Shown: piece by piece, positions 1-5,706 of the stretch
Layout: every line of letters starts with the position of its first letter
Position numbering within the stretch: position 1 is the stretch's first letter
DNA from: an uncultured Alphaproteobacteria bacterium
GTDB taxonomy: Bacteria > Pseudomonadota > Alphaproteobacteria > RF32 > CAG-239
Length of the DNA: 12,232 nt
Direction of reading: 5' to 3'
Assembly: GCA_944392185.1 (NCBI GenBank)
Contig: CALXVW010000107.1
Coordinates: 1-12,232, forward strand
Notes under the pieces: model-generated
Seen by the model: the letters and a program-made list of their open reading frames with translations, nothing else
Told to the model about the DNA's origin: nothing
Databases searched by the model: none
Program-made: the position numbers and the translations under genes

Positions 1-554
1 GCATCAATATCCAAGCCGGAATCGACCTCATCCATGATGGCAAAAGACGGCTTTAGAATAGACATTTGCAATATCTCCAGCCTCTTTTTCTCTCCGCCTG
101 AAAAACCAACATTTAGGGGACGTTTTATCATCTCAGAATCCACGCCCAATTTGCGCCCCTCCTCTCTCACCATCTTGAGGAACTCCATGGTATCAAGCTC
201 CGACAAGTTATGATATTTGCGAATGGCATTAACCGCGTGTTTCAAAAAAGTAGATGTTGGAACGCCTGGGATTTCAACCGGATATTGCATGGAAAGAAAG
301 ATGCCCTCTCTGGCTCTGTCCTCCGGGCTTAGGCTCAGCAAATCTTTACCCTTAAAGCGCACAGAGCCTCCCGTAACCTCATAGCCTTTTTTGCCACACA
401 AAACGTTGGAAAGTGTAGATTTTCCGGCACCGTTTGGCCCCATGAGAGCATGGACCTCTCCTTCATTAATGGTGAGGTTGAAGCCTTTGATTATCTCTTT
501 GTCTTCAACTCTGGCACATAAATCTTCTATTTCCAATAGTGGTGTCTTACTCAT
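1..554 (-). CDS. sufC: SufC, Fe-S cluster assembly ATPase (partial, C-terminus beyond left edge)
   Basis: SufC is the cytoplasmic ABC-type ATPase of the SUF iron-sulfur assembly machine. It binds SufB and SufD and drives the conformational change needed for cluster building. The 184 visible residues, out of about 250 usual for the family, contain Walker A GPNGAGKST (39-47), the Q-loop Gln in LSMQYP (about 90), the ABC signature FSGGEKKR (151-158), Walker B FAIMDE (171-176) and the D-loop SGLD (179-182). The SGGEKKR signature and the lack of membrane segments fit SufC rather than a transporter ATPase. The ATG at 554-552 follows a GAGGA ribosome binding site, 24 bp after the stop of the MazG-like gene, so it is the third gene of a sufB-led operon. 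sufD and sufS would be expected beyond the edge (inference). Confidence 0.97.
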   Translation of the reverse strand, partial: MSKTPLLEIEDLCARVEDKEIIKGFNLTINEGEVHALMGPNGAGKSTLSNVLCGKKGYEVTGGSVRFKGKDLLSLSPEDRAREGIFLSMQYPVEIPGVPTSTFLKHAVNAIRKYHNLSELDTMEFLKMVREEGRKLGVDSEMIKRPLNVGFSGGEKKRLEILQMSILKPSFAIMDEVDSGLDID

Positions 555-578
555 CTTTTTTCCTCACAATCTGTATCC

Positions 579-869
579 TTATGCCGCCGGATGCTCTTTA
601 TCCCATTGATTGAGGCGTTCTTCAATCTTCTTGATTTTATTCTTTTTATAATCCTCAACCTGCTCAAAAATATGGTAGTTTTCTTTTAGCTGCGCCAACA
701 TAATCTCAACATCGGCCGTTTCTTCTATAATCTCGGCAATATTGTCTTTTTTGCGGTTGATGTTTTTCAAAACTTCTTTCATTAGCTCTGACATTTCCTC
801 AACCACCATTAACATTTGCGGCTCCTCGCCCCAAGTTTTCAGTGCTCTTTTTAATACCGGGTCTATCAT
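579..869 (-). CDS. MazG-like NTP pyrophosphohydrolase domain protein within the suf operon
   Basis: A 96-residue, probably all-helical protein with the MazG-type metal-binding pattern: EEMSE (24-28, EExxE) and ETAD (50-53, ExxD). The MazG/dUTPase-like superfamily hydrolyses nucleoside triphosphates to monophosphates with Mg2+. The substrate of this one cannot be read from sequence. It is much shorter than full MazG (about 260 residues) and resembles the compact single-domain forms. The C-terminal third is a charged, Lys/Glu-rich helix. The ATG shares its A with the sufB TAA (TAATG), and GGAAGGAAG lies about 11 bases upstream, so translation is probably coupled to sufB. A longer reading from 959 overlaps sufB and encodes no recognisable extra domain, so it was rejected. 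No Cys motif suggests a direct Fe-S role. The fold assignment is fairly firm; the function is open. Confidence 0.85.
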   Translation of the reverse strand: MIDPVLKRALKTWGEEPQMLMVVEEMSELMKEVLKNINRKKDNIAEIIEETADVEIMLAQLKENYHIFEQVEDYKKNKIKKIEERLNQWDKEHPAA

Positions 870-2314
870 TATCCAACACTTCCTTCCAAGCTTATGTTTA
901 TCAGCTTTGCTGCCTCTATTGCAAACTCCATCGGCAAATGCTGCATGACCTCTTTGCAAAAACCGTTAACAATCAGGCTTACGGCCTCTTCCTCTCCAAT
1001 GCCGCGGCTTTGGCAATAAAACAACTGCTCATCGCTGATTTTTGAGGTGGTTGCCTCATGCTCCAATTTGGCGCTCTTGTTGCGGTTTTCAATATAGGGA
1101 ACCGTATGTGAACCACAGGTCGTACCTATCAGTAAGCTGTCACACTGCGAATAATTTCTGGCATTGTCGGCGCCGGGGCTTACTCTCACAAGGCCGCGAT
1201 ATGTCTGGTTTGAGAAACCGGCCGAAATACCCTTGGAGATTATCTTTGAGGTGGTGTTTTTGCCAATATGAATCATCTTGGTGCCGGTATCTGCCTGTTG
1301 GTGATTGTTGGTGATGGCAACCGAATAAAACTCTCCCACCGAATTGTCTCCCTGCAAAACGCAAGACGGATATTTCCAGGTAACGGCCGAACCGGTTTCC
1401 ACCTGTGTCCAAGAGATTTTGGCATTGGCTCCGCGGCAAGCCGCGCGTTTGGTCACAAAGTTATAAACCCCGCCTTTGCCGTCTTTATCTCCGGGATACC
1501 AGTTCTGAACGGTGGAATATTTGACCTCGGCATCTTTCAAAACCACAATCTCAACAATGGCTGCATGAAGCTGATTTTCATCTCTTTGCGGAGCCGTGCA
1601 GCCCTCAAGATAAGAGACATAGCTCTCGTCATCCGCCACAATCAAAGTGCGCTCAAACTGGCCGGTGTTTTTGGCATTGATGCGAAAATAGGTGGAAAGC
1701 TCCATCGGACACCTTATACCTTTGGGGATATACACAAAAGAGCCATCGGTAAACACTGCCGAGTTCAATGCGGCAAAGAAATTGTCCGTATATGGCACAA
1801 CCGAACCCAAATATTTTTTAACCAAATCAGGATGCTCTTTTACGGCCTCGGAGATTGAGCAAAAGATAATCCCTTTTTCTGCCAATTTGGCACGATATGT
1901 GGTGGCGACAGAAACACTGTCAAAAACAGCATCCACCGCGACGACGCCTGCCAAAGCTTCTTGCTCTTTTAGAGGAATCCCCAATTTCTCATAAGTGGCC
2001 AAAAGCTCTGGGTCTACCTCGCTTAAGCTTTTGGGCGCAACTTTTTGCTTGGGCGCAGAGTAATATGACAGATCTTGATAATCTATCTTGTCGTATTTAA
2101 GCTTGGCCCAAGTTGGCTCACTCAGCGTTTGCCAAAACTCAAACGCCTTTAGCCTAAAATCCAAAAGCCACTCAGGCTCACCCTTTTTGGCGGAGATGAG
2201 GCGGATTATGTCCTCATTTAGGCCTTTGGGCGCCGTTTCTGAGGCGATATCGGTCACAAAGCCGTATTTATATTTATCACCGGCTTCGTCTTCTATGGTT
2301 GGTAGTTTATTCAT
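869..2314 (-). CDS. sufB: SufB, Fe-S cluster scaffold protein
   Basis: SufB forms the scaffold SufBC2D on which Fe-S clusters are built from SufS/SufE sulfur. This 481-residue product is close in length to E. coli SufB (495). The C-terminal region is strongly family-like: QCDSLLIG, CGSHTVPYIE and LEHEATTSKI. Aligning from the C-terminus, Cys391 in QCDS matches E. coli Cys405 and His419/Glu420 in LEHEATT match His433/Glu434, the residues tied to cluster assembly. I chose the ATG at 2314. A GTG at 2335 would add seven Lys/Arg-rich residues, but it has no ribosome binding site and lies at the predicted transcription start. It is the first gene of the operon; no iscR or other suf gene precedes it here, where a divergent PAS gene lies instead. 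Confidence 0.97.
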   Translation of the reverse strand: MNKLPTIEDEAGDKYKYGFVTDIASETAPKGLNEDIIRLISAKKGEPEWLLDFRLKAFEFWQTLSEPTWAKLKYDKIDYQDLSYYSAPKQKVAPKSLSEVDPELLATYEKLGIPLKEQEALAGVVAVDAVFDSVSVATTYRAKLAEKGIIFCSISEAVKEHPDLVKKYLGSVVPYTDNFFAALNSAVFTDGSFVYIPKGIRCPMELSTYFRINAKNTGQFERTLIVADDESYVSYLEGCTAPQRDENQLHAAIVEIVVLKDAEVKYSTVQNWYPGDKDGKGGVYNFVTKRAACRGANAKISWTQVETGSAVTWKYPSCVLQGDNSVGEFYSVAITNNHQQADTGTKMIHIGKNTTSKIISKGISAGFSNQTYRGLVRVSPGADNARNYSQCDSLLIGTTCGSHTVPYIENRNKSAKLEHEATTSKISDEQLFYCQSRGIGEEEAVSLIVNGFCKEVMQHLPMEFAIEAAKLINISLEGSVG

Positions 2315-2338
2315 GCTTTTTCTCTTTTTCTTCACCTA

Positions 2339-2367
2339 AAGCTAGTGTTTTTTTTGTAAAATTGCAA
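2339..2367 (-). promoter_or_regulatory. Candidate sigma70 promoter of the suf operon
   Basis: On the minus strand, TTGCAA (2367-2362) is followed by a 17-bp spacer and TAGCTT (2344-2339). Transcription would start near 2333, giving about a 20-base leader before the sufB ATG at 2314. The -10 is imperfect. I see no clear IscR or Irr/iron box in the 125 bp between the divergent genes. Confidence 0.4.
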
Positions 2368-2439
2368 CCTCTATTTAACCTTATTTTAGCTTTTATGAAT
2401 CTATCCTGAGTGACTGGTAGAAATATCTATGAGGAAACC

Positions 2440-3474
2440 ATGCTGTATTGGATAATTTGCTTTTTAGTCTTGGTTATTCTGGCTTTGACGGCCGTTTGCT
2501 TGCTTTTGCGCAACAAGCTCAAACAAACTCGCCGCAACCTAAAGGAACTGATTAAGGAAAACGACAATCAACAAAGCAATCCGCAAGCCACTAACGGTGA
2601 TGTCTATTTTAAGGTTGATCGGAACTTTAACATCACTTTCATTAACGAATCGGGAGCCGATGTCTTGGGCTATACGCCGCAAAAACTCTTGGGCAAACCC
2701 GTTTTTGGCACCCTCATAGAAGATAAGTTGGCACAAAGAGAAGCAATGAGCGCCACTTTGAACAAAATGAGCAAGCACCAATCCACCATTAACACTCAGA
2801 TTGTTTTGCTCAGAGGAGATGGGCAAAAGCAGCTTATGCTCTGCCGCCAACGCCCGCTTTTGAATGAGATTTTGGAATGTGACGGCATCAGTTTCTTGTG
2901 CAAAGATATTTCCGAGGCCAGAGCTTGGCAAGAAAACCTCTCCCAATTTCAAGAAAGAGATATTTTCACCAACACCCTCAACGAGGCAACCATTCTTGAC
3001 AGATTTGAACACGACTTTCAGCTGGCTAAGCGCTATAATCGGCCGTTCTCCTGCGTGGTGGTGGAGCTTAGGGATATTTATGACTTTATCAGCAAGGGAA
3101 TCGACTTTGAAACCGCCGATAAAATGCTCAAGGTGGTGAGCGATGTCTGCTTTGCCAACCTCACCCCCAATGCCAATATCGGCCGGGTGGACAAGACCAA
3201 GATATTCATGGTTCTAAACGGCACCGAGCGTGAAAAAGCTCGTGCCATTGCTTTTAAGGTTTTGGATGAGGCCGTGAGCGCCATCAAGACCTTGAGGGTT
3301 GATGAGTATAATGCCCAAATGATGGTTATTACCTACACCAACCGCCGAAATTTTAATGATAGCTATGACGGTATGCTGGCAAGAATCCGCCGCCATATCA
3401 AAACATCTCTCAAACACAGAGAATATGGCGTTGTCTCCTCTGATGACCGCGGCAATGTCATTGAACAACGGTAA
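2440..3474 (+). CDS. Membrane-anchored PAS protein with degenerate GGDEF domain
   Basis: A 344-residue protein. Residues 2-24 are one hydrophobic helix, followed by a basic, Gln/Asn-rich linker. A PAS-type sensor domain spans about 53-160 (FKVDRNFNITFINESGADVL, then a CDGISFLCKDISEAR end typical of PAS boundaries). A GGDEF-like fold spans about 174-325. The family pattern R-[LIV]-G-G-[DE]-E-F is here R-V-D-K-T-K-I-F (249-256), so both glycines and the catalytic acidic residue are gone. It should not make c-di-GMP (known of the family); a dimerising or binding role is inference. The ATG at 2440 is preceded by GAGGA at good spacing. The open frame continues back to a GTG at 2410, which lacks such a site. 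It stands alone, divergent from sufB, with no c-di-GMP gene nearby. Confidence 0.8.
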   Translation: MLYWIICFLVLVILALTAVCLLLRNKLKQTRRNLKELIKENDNQQSNPQATNGDVYFKVDRNFNITFINESGADVLGYTPQKLLGKPVFGTLIEDKLAQREAMSATLNKMSKHQSTINTQIVLLRGDGQKQLMLCRQRPLLNEILECDGISFLCKDISEARAWQENLSQFQERDIFTNTLNEATILDRFEHDFQLAKRYNRPFSCVVVELRDIYDFISKGIDFETADKMLKVVSDVCFANLTPNANIGRVDKTKIFMVLNGTEREKARAIAFKVLDEAVSAIKTLRVDEYNAQMMVITYTNRRNFNDSYDGMLARIRRHIKTSLKHREYGVVSSDDRGNVIEQR

Positions 3475-3493
3475 TAAAATATTAATGACTATC

Positions 3494-3502
3494 TGCTAGA
3501 AT
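3494..3502 (+). promoter_or_regulatory. Possible extended -10 promoter for the LysM/LytM lipoprotein gene
   Basis: TGCTAGAAT matches an extended -10 (TG-N-TAGAAT), 34 bases before the ATG at 3537. No convincing -35 is visible, which extended -10 promoters can tolerate. The gene could also be read through from the PAS gene, which ends 62 bp upstream without a clear terminator. Confidence 0.3.
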
Positions 3503-3536
3503 CCCTTCTCAGAAGTTAACTTTTGAGCGGGTTTAC

Positions 3537-4460
3537 ATGCTAAAATCAAAGATGACATTGTGGTTTTTAGCACTTTTGGTGTTGCTGGGCGGGTGCTCAG
3601 GCAACCAAATTCCGCTGTTTAATTACAATACTTGGTGGGGAGGAAGTGCACCCTCTTCTGTTGTTGTTAAAAAAGGCGACACACTTTACAGCATTTCTCG
3701 CCGATATGACGTGCCTCTGCGCGAGGTTATTGAGATCAATAATTTGAGACCTCCCTATTCTCTTAAAATCGGACAAGTGCTCAGAATGCCTACCGCGCGC
3801 TACCATGTGGTGGCAAAGGGAGATACTCTTTACAATATCTCCAAACGCTATAATGTTGACATGAACTCGCTTAGCCGCACAAATAATATTGATGCCCCCT
3901 ATTCTTTGAGAATCGGACAAAGATTGTTGTTGCCGGGTTCCGTTGTCTCTAAGGAAACAACCTCTTATGCTGCCCAATCTTCAACAAAAACATCCTCATG
4001 GAAAGCACCCGTCAAAACCACTACCACAAAAAAGAAAACGACATCATCTTCATCCAAATCTTACAGCACGCCGGTTAAAAAACGTTCGTCTAAATTTGCT
4101 TGGCCGGTTAAAGGACAAGTTATCTCCAAATTCGGCCCGATTGCCAAAGGCAGAAACAATGACGGCATCAACATCAAAGCCTCGCTTGGCACCGCCGTTA
4201 AAGCCGCCGACGCCGGAACGGTTGCTTATGCCGGCAACGAGCTCAAAGGTTTTGGCAACCTTATCCTGATTAAGCACAGCGGCGGCTGGATTACCGCCTA
4301 TGCCCACAACGACAGGCTCTTAGTAAAAAAAGGCCAAAAAGTGCGCAAAGGCGAAAAAATCGCCACTGTCGGCTCCACCGGCGGCGTCAACACGCCGCAA
4401 CTGCATTTTGAAATCCGCGCCGGCAAAAAAGCCGTTAACCCAATGGCGTATTTACAATAG
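3537..4460 (+). CDS. NlpD-like lipoprotein with two LysM domains and a degenerate LytM (M23) domain
   Basis: 307 residues. An N-terminal signal ends in a lipobox LLGGC with the lipidated Cys at 20, so it is probably anchored to the outer membrane. LysM domains at about 41-85 and 88-133 (both with VxKGDTLYxIS and a PYSLxIGQ repeat) bind peptidoglycan. A Ser/Thr/Lys-rich linker (about 138-186) leads to a LytM/M23 domain (187-305). Active M23 enzymes use HxxxD and HxH for zinc. Here the first His is Asn208, the Asp is Asn212 and HxH is Q-L-H (288-290). The same kind of loss is seen in E. coli NlpD, which activates an amidase instead of cutting cell wall itself. That role is inferred. A gene of this type next to yajC-secDF fits alphaproteobacterial gene order. 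Confidence 0.9.
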   Translation: MLKSKMTLWFLALLVLLGGCSGNQIPLFNYNTWWGGSAPSSVVVKKGDTLYSISRRYDVPLREVIEINNLRPPYSLKIGQVLRMPTARYHVVAKGDTLYNISKRYNVDMNSLSRTNNIDAPYSLRIGQRLLLPGSVVSKETTSYAAQSSTKTSSWKAPVKTTTTKKKTTSSSSKSYSTPVKKRSSKFAWPVKGQVISKFGPIAKGRNNDGINIKASLGTAVKAADAGTVAYAGNELKGFGNLILIKHSGGWITAYAHNDRLLVKKGQKVRKGEKIATVGSTGGVNTPQLHFEIRAGKKAVNPMAYLQ

Positions 4461-4472
4461 GCTTTCTGACTT

Positions 4473-4691
4473 TTAGTCAATCAGTTGGATATGAATTTGT
4501 TTTCCGTAATATCGGATTAGACGGAGATATTTCTTAAAAGAAAGCGGCTCTCCGCGCTCAATGGCATCAATATTAGCAACAGATAAATCGCATTTGCAGG
4601 CAATATCGGTGATGGGCAGATTTTTATCAAGTCTGATTTGTCTAAGTTGTGTGGCTAATTGACTACGCAGTAAAAAAGAAAAATTTTTCAT
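4473..4691 (-). CDS. Small XRE/HTH-like protein
   Basis: 72 residues. Residues about 10-60 read as an XRE-type helix-turn-helix: LATQLRQIRLDKNLP, then ITDIACKCDLSVANIDAIERG, then FKKYLRLIRYYG. This has the usual pattern of a five-helix repressor-like domain whose recognition helix starts at LSVANID. DNA binding is likely; target and partner are unknown. The ATG at 4691 has GGAG at good spacing. A longer frame reaching 4814 runs into the IS right end and was rejected. The gene is convergent with the NlpD-like gene (12-bp gap). Its upstream sequence is cut off by the IS about 30 bases before the start, and no promoter is visible in those bases, so its current expression is uncertain. Confidence 0.7.
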   Translation of the reverse strand: MKNFSFLLRSQLATQLRQIRLDKNLPITDIACKCDLSVANIDAIERGEPLSFKKYLRLIRYYGKQIHIQLID

Positions 4692-4727
4692 CGTTTCATC
4701 TCCTAAATTTCTTAAAAAAAAAGTAAC

Positions 4728-4746
4728 CCACCGGCTTAGCCGGTGG
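4728..4746 (-). repeat. IS right-end hairpin
   Basis: CCACCGGC, TTA loop, GCCGGTGG: an 8-bp perfect stem near the right tip, about 77 bases after the tnpA stop. It shares its CCGGC/GCCGG core with the left-end hairpin at 5368-5390. A smaller hairpin (ACGCC/GGCGT, 4785-4799) lies between it and tnpA. Confidence 0.8.
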
Positions 4747-4822
4747 TTCTTCACAAGCGGGTGTAACCCTAACGGTGCCAGCGAACGCCTTAAGGGCGTA
4801 TGACTGTCTGACAAGGCGAAGG

Positions 4823-5272
4823 TTACTTGCTACCCGTAAACGGGTCAAGATCCATAGTCAATTGACTTTGCTCCGCGTCTTCTTTAAGTTGATTTCGTAT
4901 ATACTCGGTAATTTTTTTAGTATTCTTCCATGTGGTATCAACATAGTACCCTCGACACCAAAACTCCCTGTTGCGATATCGAAATTTTGCATTTCTCCAC
5001 CGTTCATATATCGTAAGACTACTTTTACCTTTGAGATATCCCATTATTGAGCTTACCGAAAACCTAGGCGGAATCTCCAGTAACATATGAACGTGATCGG
5101 TGCATACTTCCGCTTCTATTATAGTTACTCCTTTCCACCGACATAATTCCCTAAGAATTTGCCCTATTTCTAGACGATGTCCTCCGTAAAACGCCTTTCT
5201 TCTATACTTCGGTGCGAATACAACATGGTATTTACAATTCCATGTTGTGTGTGCTATTGTATGTGTGTTCAT
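4823..5272 (-). CDS. tnpA: IS200/IS605-family transposase TnpA (Y1 HUH)
   Basis: A 149-residue single-strand transposase that cuts and rejoins the element's ends through a tyrosine. It has the family's HUH motif in TDHVHML (His60, His62), the REFWCRGYYV segment (103-111) and the C-terminal helix EYIRNQ, giving catalytic Tyr124 and metal-binding Gln128 by alignment with the Y-I-x-x-Q pattern of known members. The length is usual and the frame is intact, so it is probably active. The ATG at 5272 has AGGAG (5285-5281) upstream, but that site lies inside a 16-bp perfect hairpin, which should keep translation low. It is read toward the HTH gene. Confidence 0.96.
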   Translation of the reverse strand: MNTHTIAHTTWNCKYHVVFAPKYRRKAFYGGHRLEIGQILRELCRWKGVTIIEAEVCTDHVHMLLEIPPRFSVSSIMGYLKGKSSLTIYERWRNAKFRYRNREFWCRGYYVDTTWKNTKKITEYIRNQLKEDAEQSQLTMDLDPFTGSK

Positions 5273-5342
5273 TAAAAAACTCCTTTGCTTTTTATTAGAC
5301 AGTTGCCAGACCGTCGCTTCATTCTAGCAAAGGAGTTTTTTT
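5232..5342 (+). ncRNA. Possible antisense RNA to the tnpA start (art200-like)
   Basis: Inside tnpA, on the opposite strand, TTACAA (5232-5237), a 17-bp spacer and an extended -10 TGC-TATTGT (5252-5260) form a credible promoter. A transcript from about 5267 would cross the tnpA start and ribosome binding site and end at the hairpin 5274-5341, whose right arm ends in seven T. Salmonella IS200 is known to carry an antisense RNA in this position. The promoter is read by eye only. Confidence 0.35.
5274..5341 (-). promoter_or_regulatory. Hairpin sequestering the tnpA ribosome binding site
   Basis: A perfect 16-bp inverted repeat (5274-5289 with 5326-5341) holds AGGAG of tnpA in its 3' arm and ends one base before the ATG. 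An inner stem (5298-5303 with 5310-5315) pairs fully only on the minus strand, through a G-U wobble, supporting a role in the tnpA mRNA. IS200 is known to hide its ribosome binding site this way. On the plus strand the same repeat looks like a terminator. Confidence 0.75.
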
Positions 5343-5367
5343 ATCTGTAAAGCTGTAAGCTCTTTGG

Positions 5368-5390
5368 AACTACCGGCCTAGCCGGTAGTT
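5368..5390 (-). repeat. IS left-end hairpin
   Basis: AACTACCGGC, CTA loop, GCCGGTAGTT: a 10-bp perfect stem near the left tip of the IS, matching the core of the right-end hairpin. Adjoining it, TTTCTTG/CAAGAAA around TTA (5390-5406) forms a second short palindrome spanning the proposed tip. Confidence 0.8.
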
Positions 5391-5399
5391 TTCTTGTTA

Positions 5400-5560
5400 C
5401 AAGAAACCGCCTTTTAAGAAAAAAGGCGGGGAGGTAGAAACTGCATAGACACAGTCTGCCTTATTCGATGCATAAATACACTTATATCGGCAGCTCCCCA
5501 AGGGGAACTATTATCTATGTGGAGCTTCTACACTCCGCAGGCGCAACTCGCACCTGCATC
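5400..5560 (-). ncRNA. Putative structured RNA of unknown family, divergent from yajC
   Basis: No protein is encoded here, but the minus strand carries a promoter, ordered stems and a terminator. From the 5' end: a hairpin of 8 bp (5557-5550 with 5544-5537); a closing helix GGAG-U-GUAGAA (5536-5526) pairing with UUCUAC-CUCC (5439-5430), 10 bp with one bulge; then the terminator (5429-5407). These three abut with no unpaired base. Inside the closing helix are CAUAGA/UCUAUG (5519-5514 with 5449-5444), a hairpin AGUUCCCC/GGGGAGCU (5509-5492) and possibly CUGCC/GGCAG (5493-5489 with 5460-5456). G-U pairs in the first hairpin and in the CCCC hairpin would be A-C mismatches on the plus strand. I could not match it to 6S, SRP, tmRNA, RNase P or a known riboswitch. 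It may be a small RNA or a leader once attached to the HTH gene. Confidence 0.6.
5407..5429 (-). terminator. Intrinsic terminator of the structured RNA, interrupted by the IS
   Basis: A 9-bp stem (5407-5415 with 5421-5429) around a 5-base loop, followed on the minus strand by TTTCTT and then the IS tip. Beyond the other IS end the sequence continues with nine T, so removing the IS would leave a long T-tract. This suggests insertion into the terminator tail. Confidence 0.6.
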
Positions 5561-5564
5561 GCCC

Positions 5565-5593
5565 ATACTAGAGCAGAAAATTTAATTTATCAA
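5565..5593 (-). promoter_or_regulatory. Promoter of the structured RNA
   Basis: Minus strand: TTGATA (5593-5588), 17-bp spacer, TAGTAT (5570-5565), with an AT-rich stretch upstream. The start would be near 5560-5557, at the foot of the first hairpin. This is one of the best sigma70-like matches in the window. Confidence 0.65.
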
Positions 5594-5623
5594 CCTTAAC
5601 CTACTCTAAAATTTAAAAATAAC

Positions 5624-5652
5624 TTGTGAAATAATAAAAATTGCCCTATATA
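5624..5652 (+). promoter_or_regulatory. Promoter of yajC-secD-secF
   Basis: TTGTGA (5624-5629), 17-bp spacer, TATATA (5647-5652); transcription would start near 5659, about 48 bases before yajC. Its -35 is 30 bp from the -35 of the divergent RNA promoter, so the two could influence each other. Confidence 0.55.
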
Positions 5653-5706
5653 AGCAAAGAGATTTGTTATATAGTGACGTGGAATTAAATTCTTAAGGAG
5701 AAAGTT

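Larger units (their letters stand above)
4723..5400 (-). mobile_element. IS200-type insertion sequence (IS200/IS605 family, tnpA only)
   Basis: About 678 bp with one Y1 transposase gene and no tnpB, the usual layout and size of the IS200 group. Both ends carry matching hairpins: left end (high coordinates) 5368-5390, GCCGG/CCGGC around a CTA loop, and right end 4728-4746, the same core around TTA. Such subterminal hairpins are what TnpA binds as single-stranded DNA. The tips are estimates: the plus strand starts with GTAAC at 4723 and ends with GTTAC at 5400. On the element strand, TTTCTT (5406-5401) lies just outside the left tip and is complementary to AAGAAA beside the left hairpin, as expected of a cleavage site and its guide. 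No target duplication is expected for this family. Confidence 0.85.

Noticed and set aside
870..959. Longer N-terminus for the MazG-like protein
   Set aside because: It lies wholly within sufB in another frame. The ATG at 869 has a ribosome binding site and the TAATG overlap.
1140..1858. Reading frames of 99 and 196 residues inside sufB
   Set aside because: Both are shadows of sufB with unlikely composition and no domain.
869..2335. GTG start for SufB at 2335
   Set aside because: No ribosome binding site, a poor Lys/Arg-rich extension, and it sits at the predicted transcription start. The ATG at 2314 is better.
4692..4814. Longer HTH protein starting in the IS right end
   Set aside because: It would translate the IS terminal hairpin. 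The internal ATG at 4691 has its own ribosome binding site.
5400..5560. 6S RNA, tmRNA piece, SRP RNA or TnpB-type guide RNA
   Set aside because: A short likeness to E. coli 6S (AGUCCCC..GAGC..CGAUAU) does not extend to the fold. There is no tag peptide, T-loop or SRP GGAAG motif, and the IS has no tnpB.
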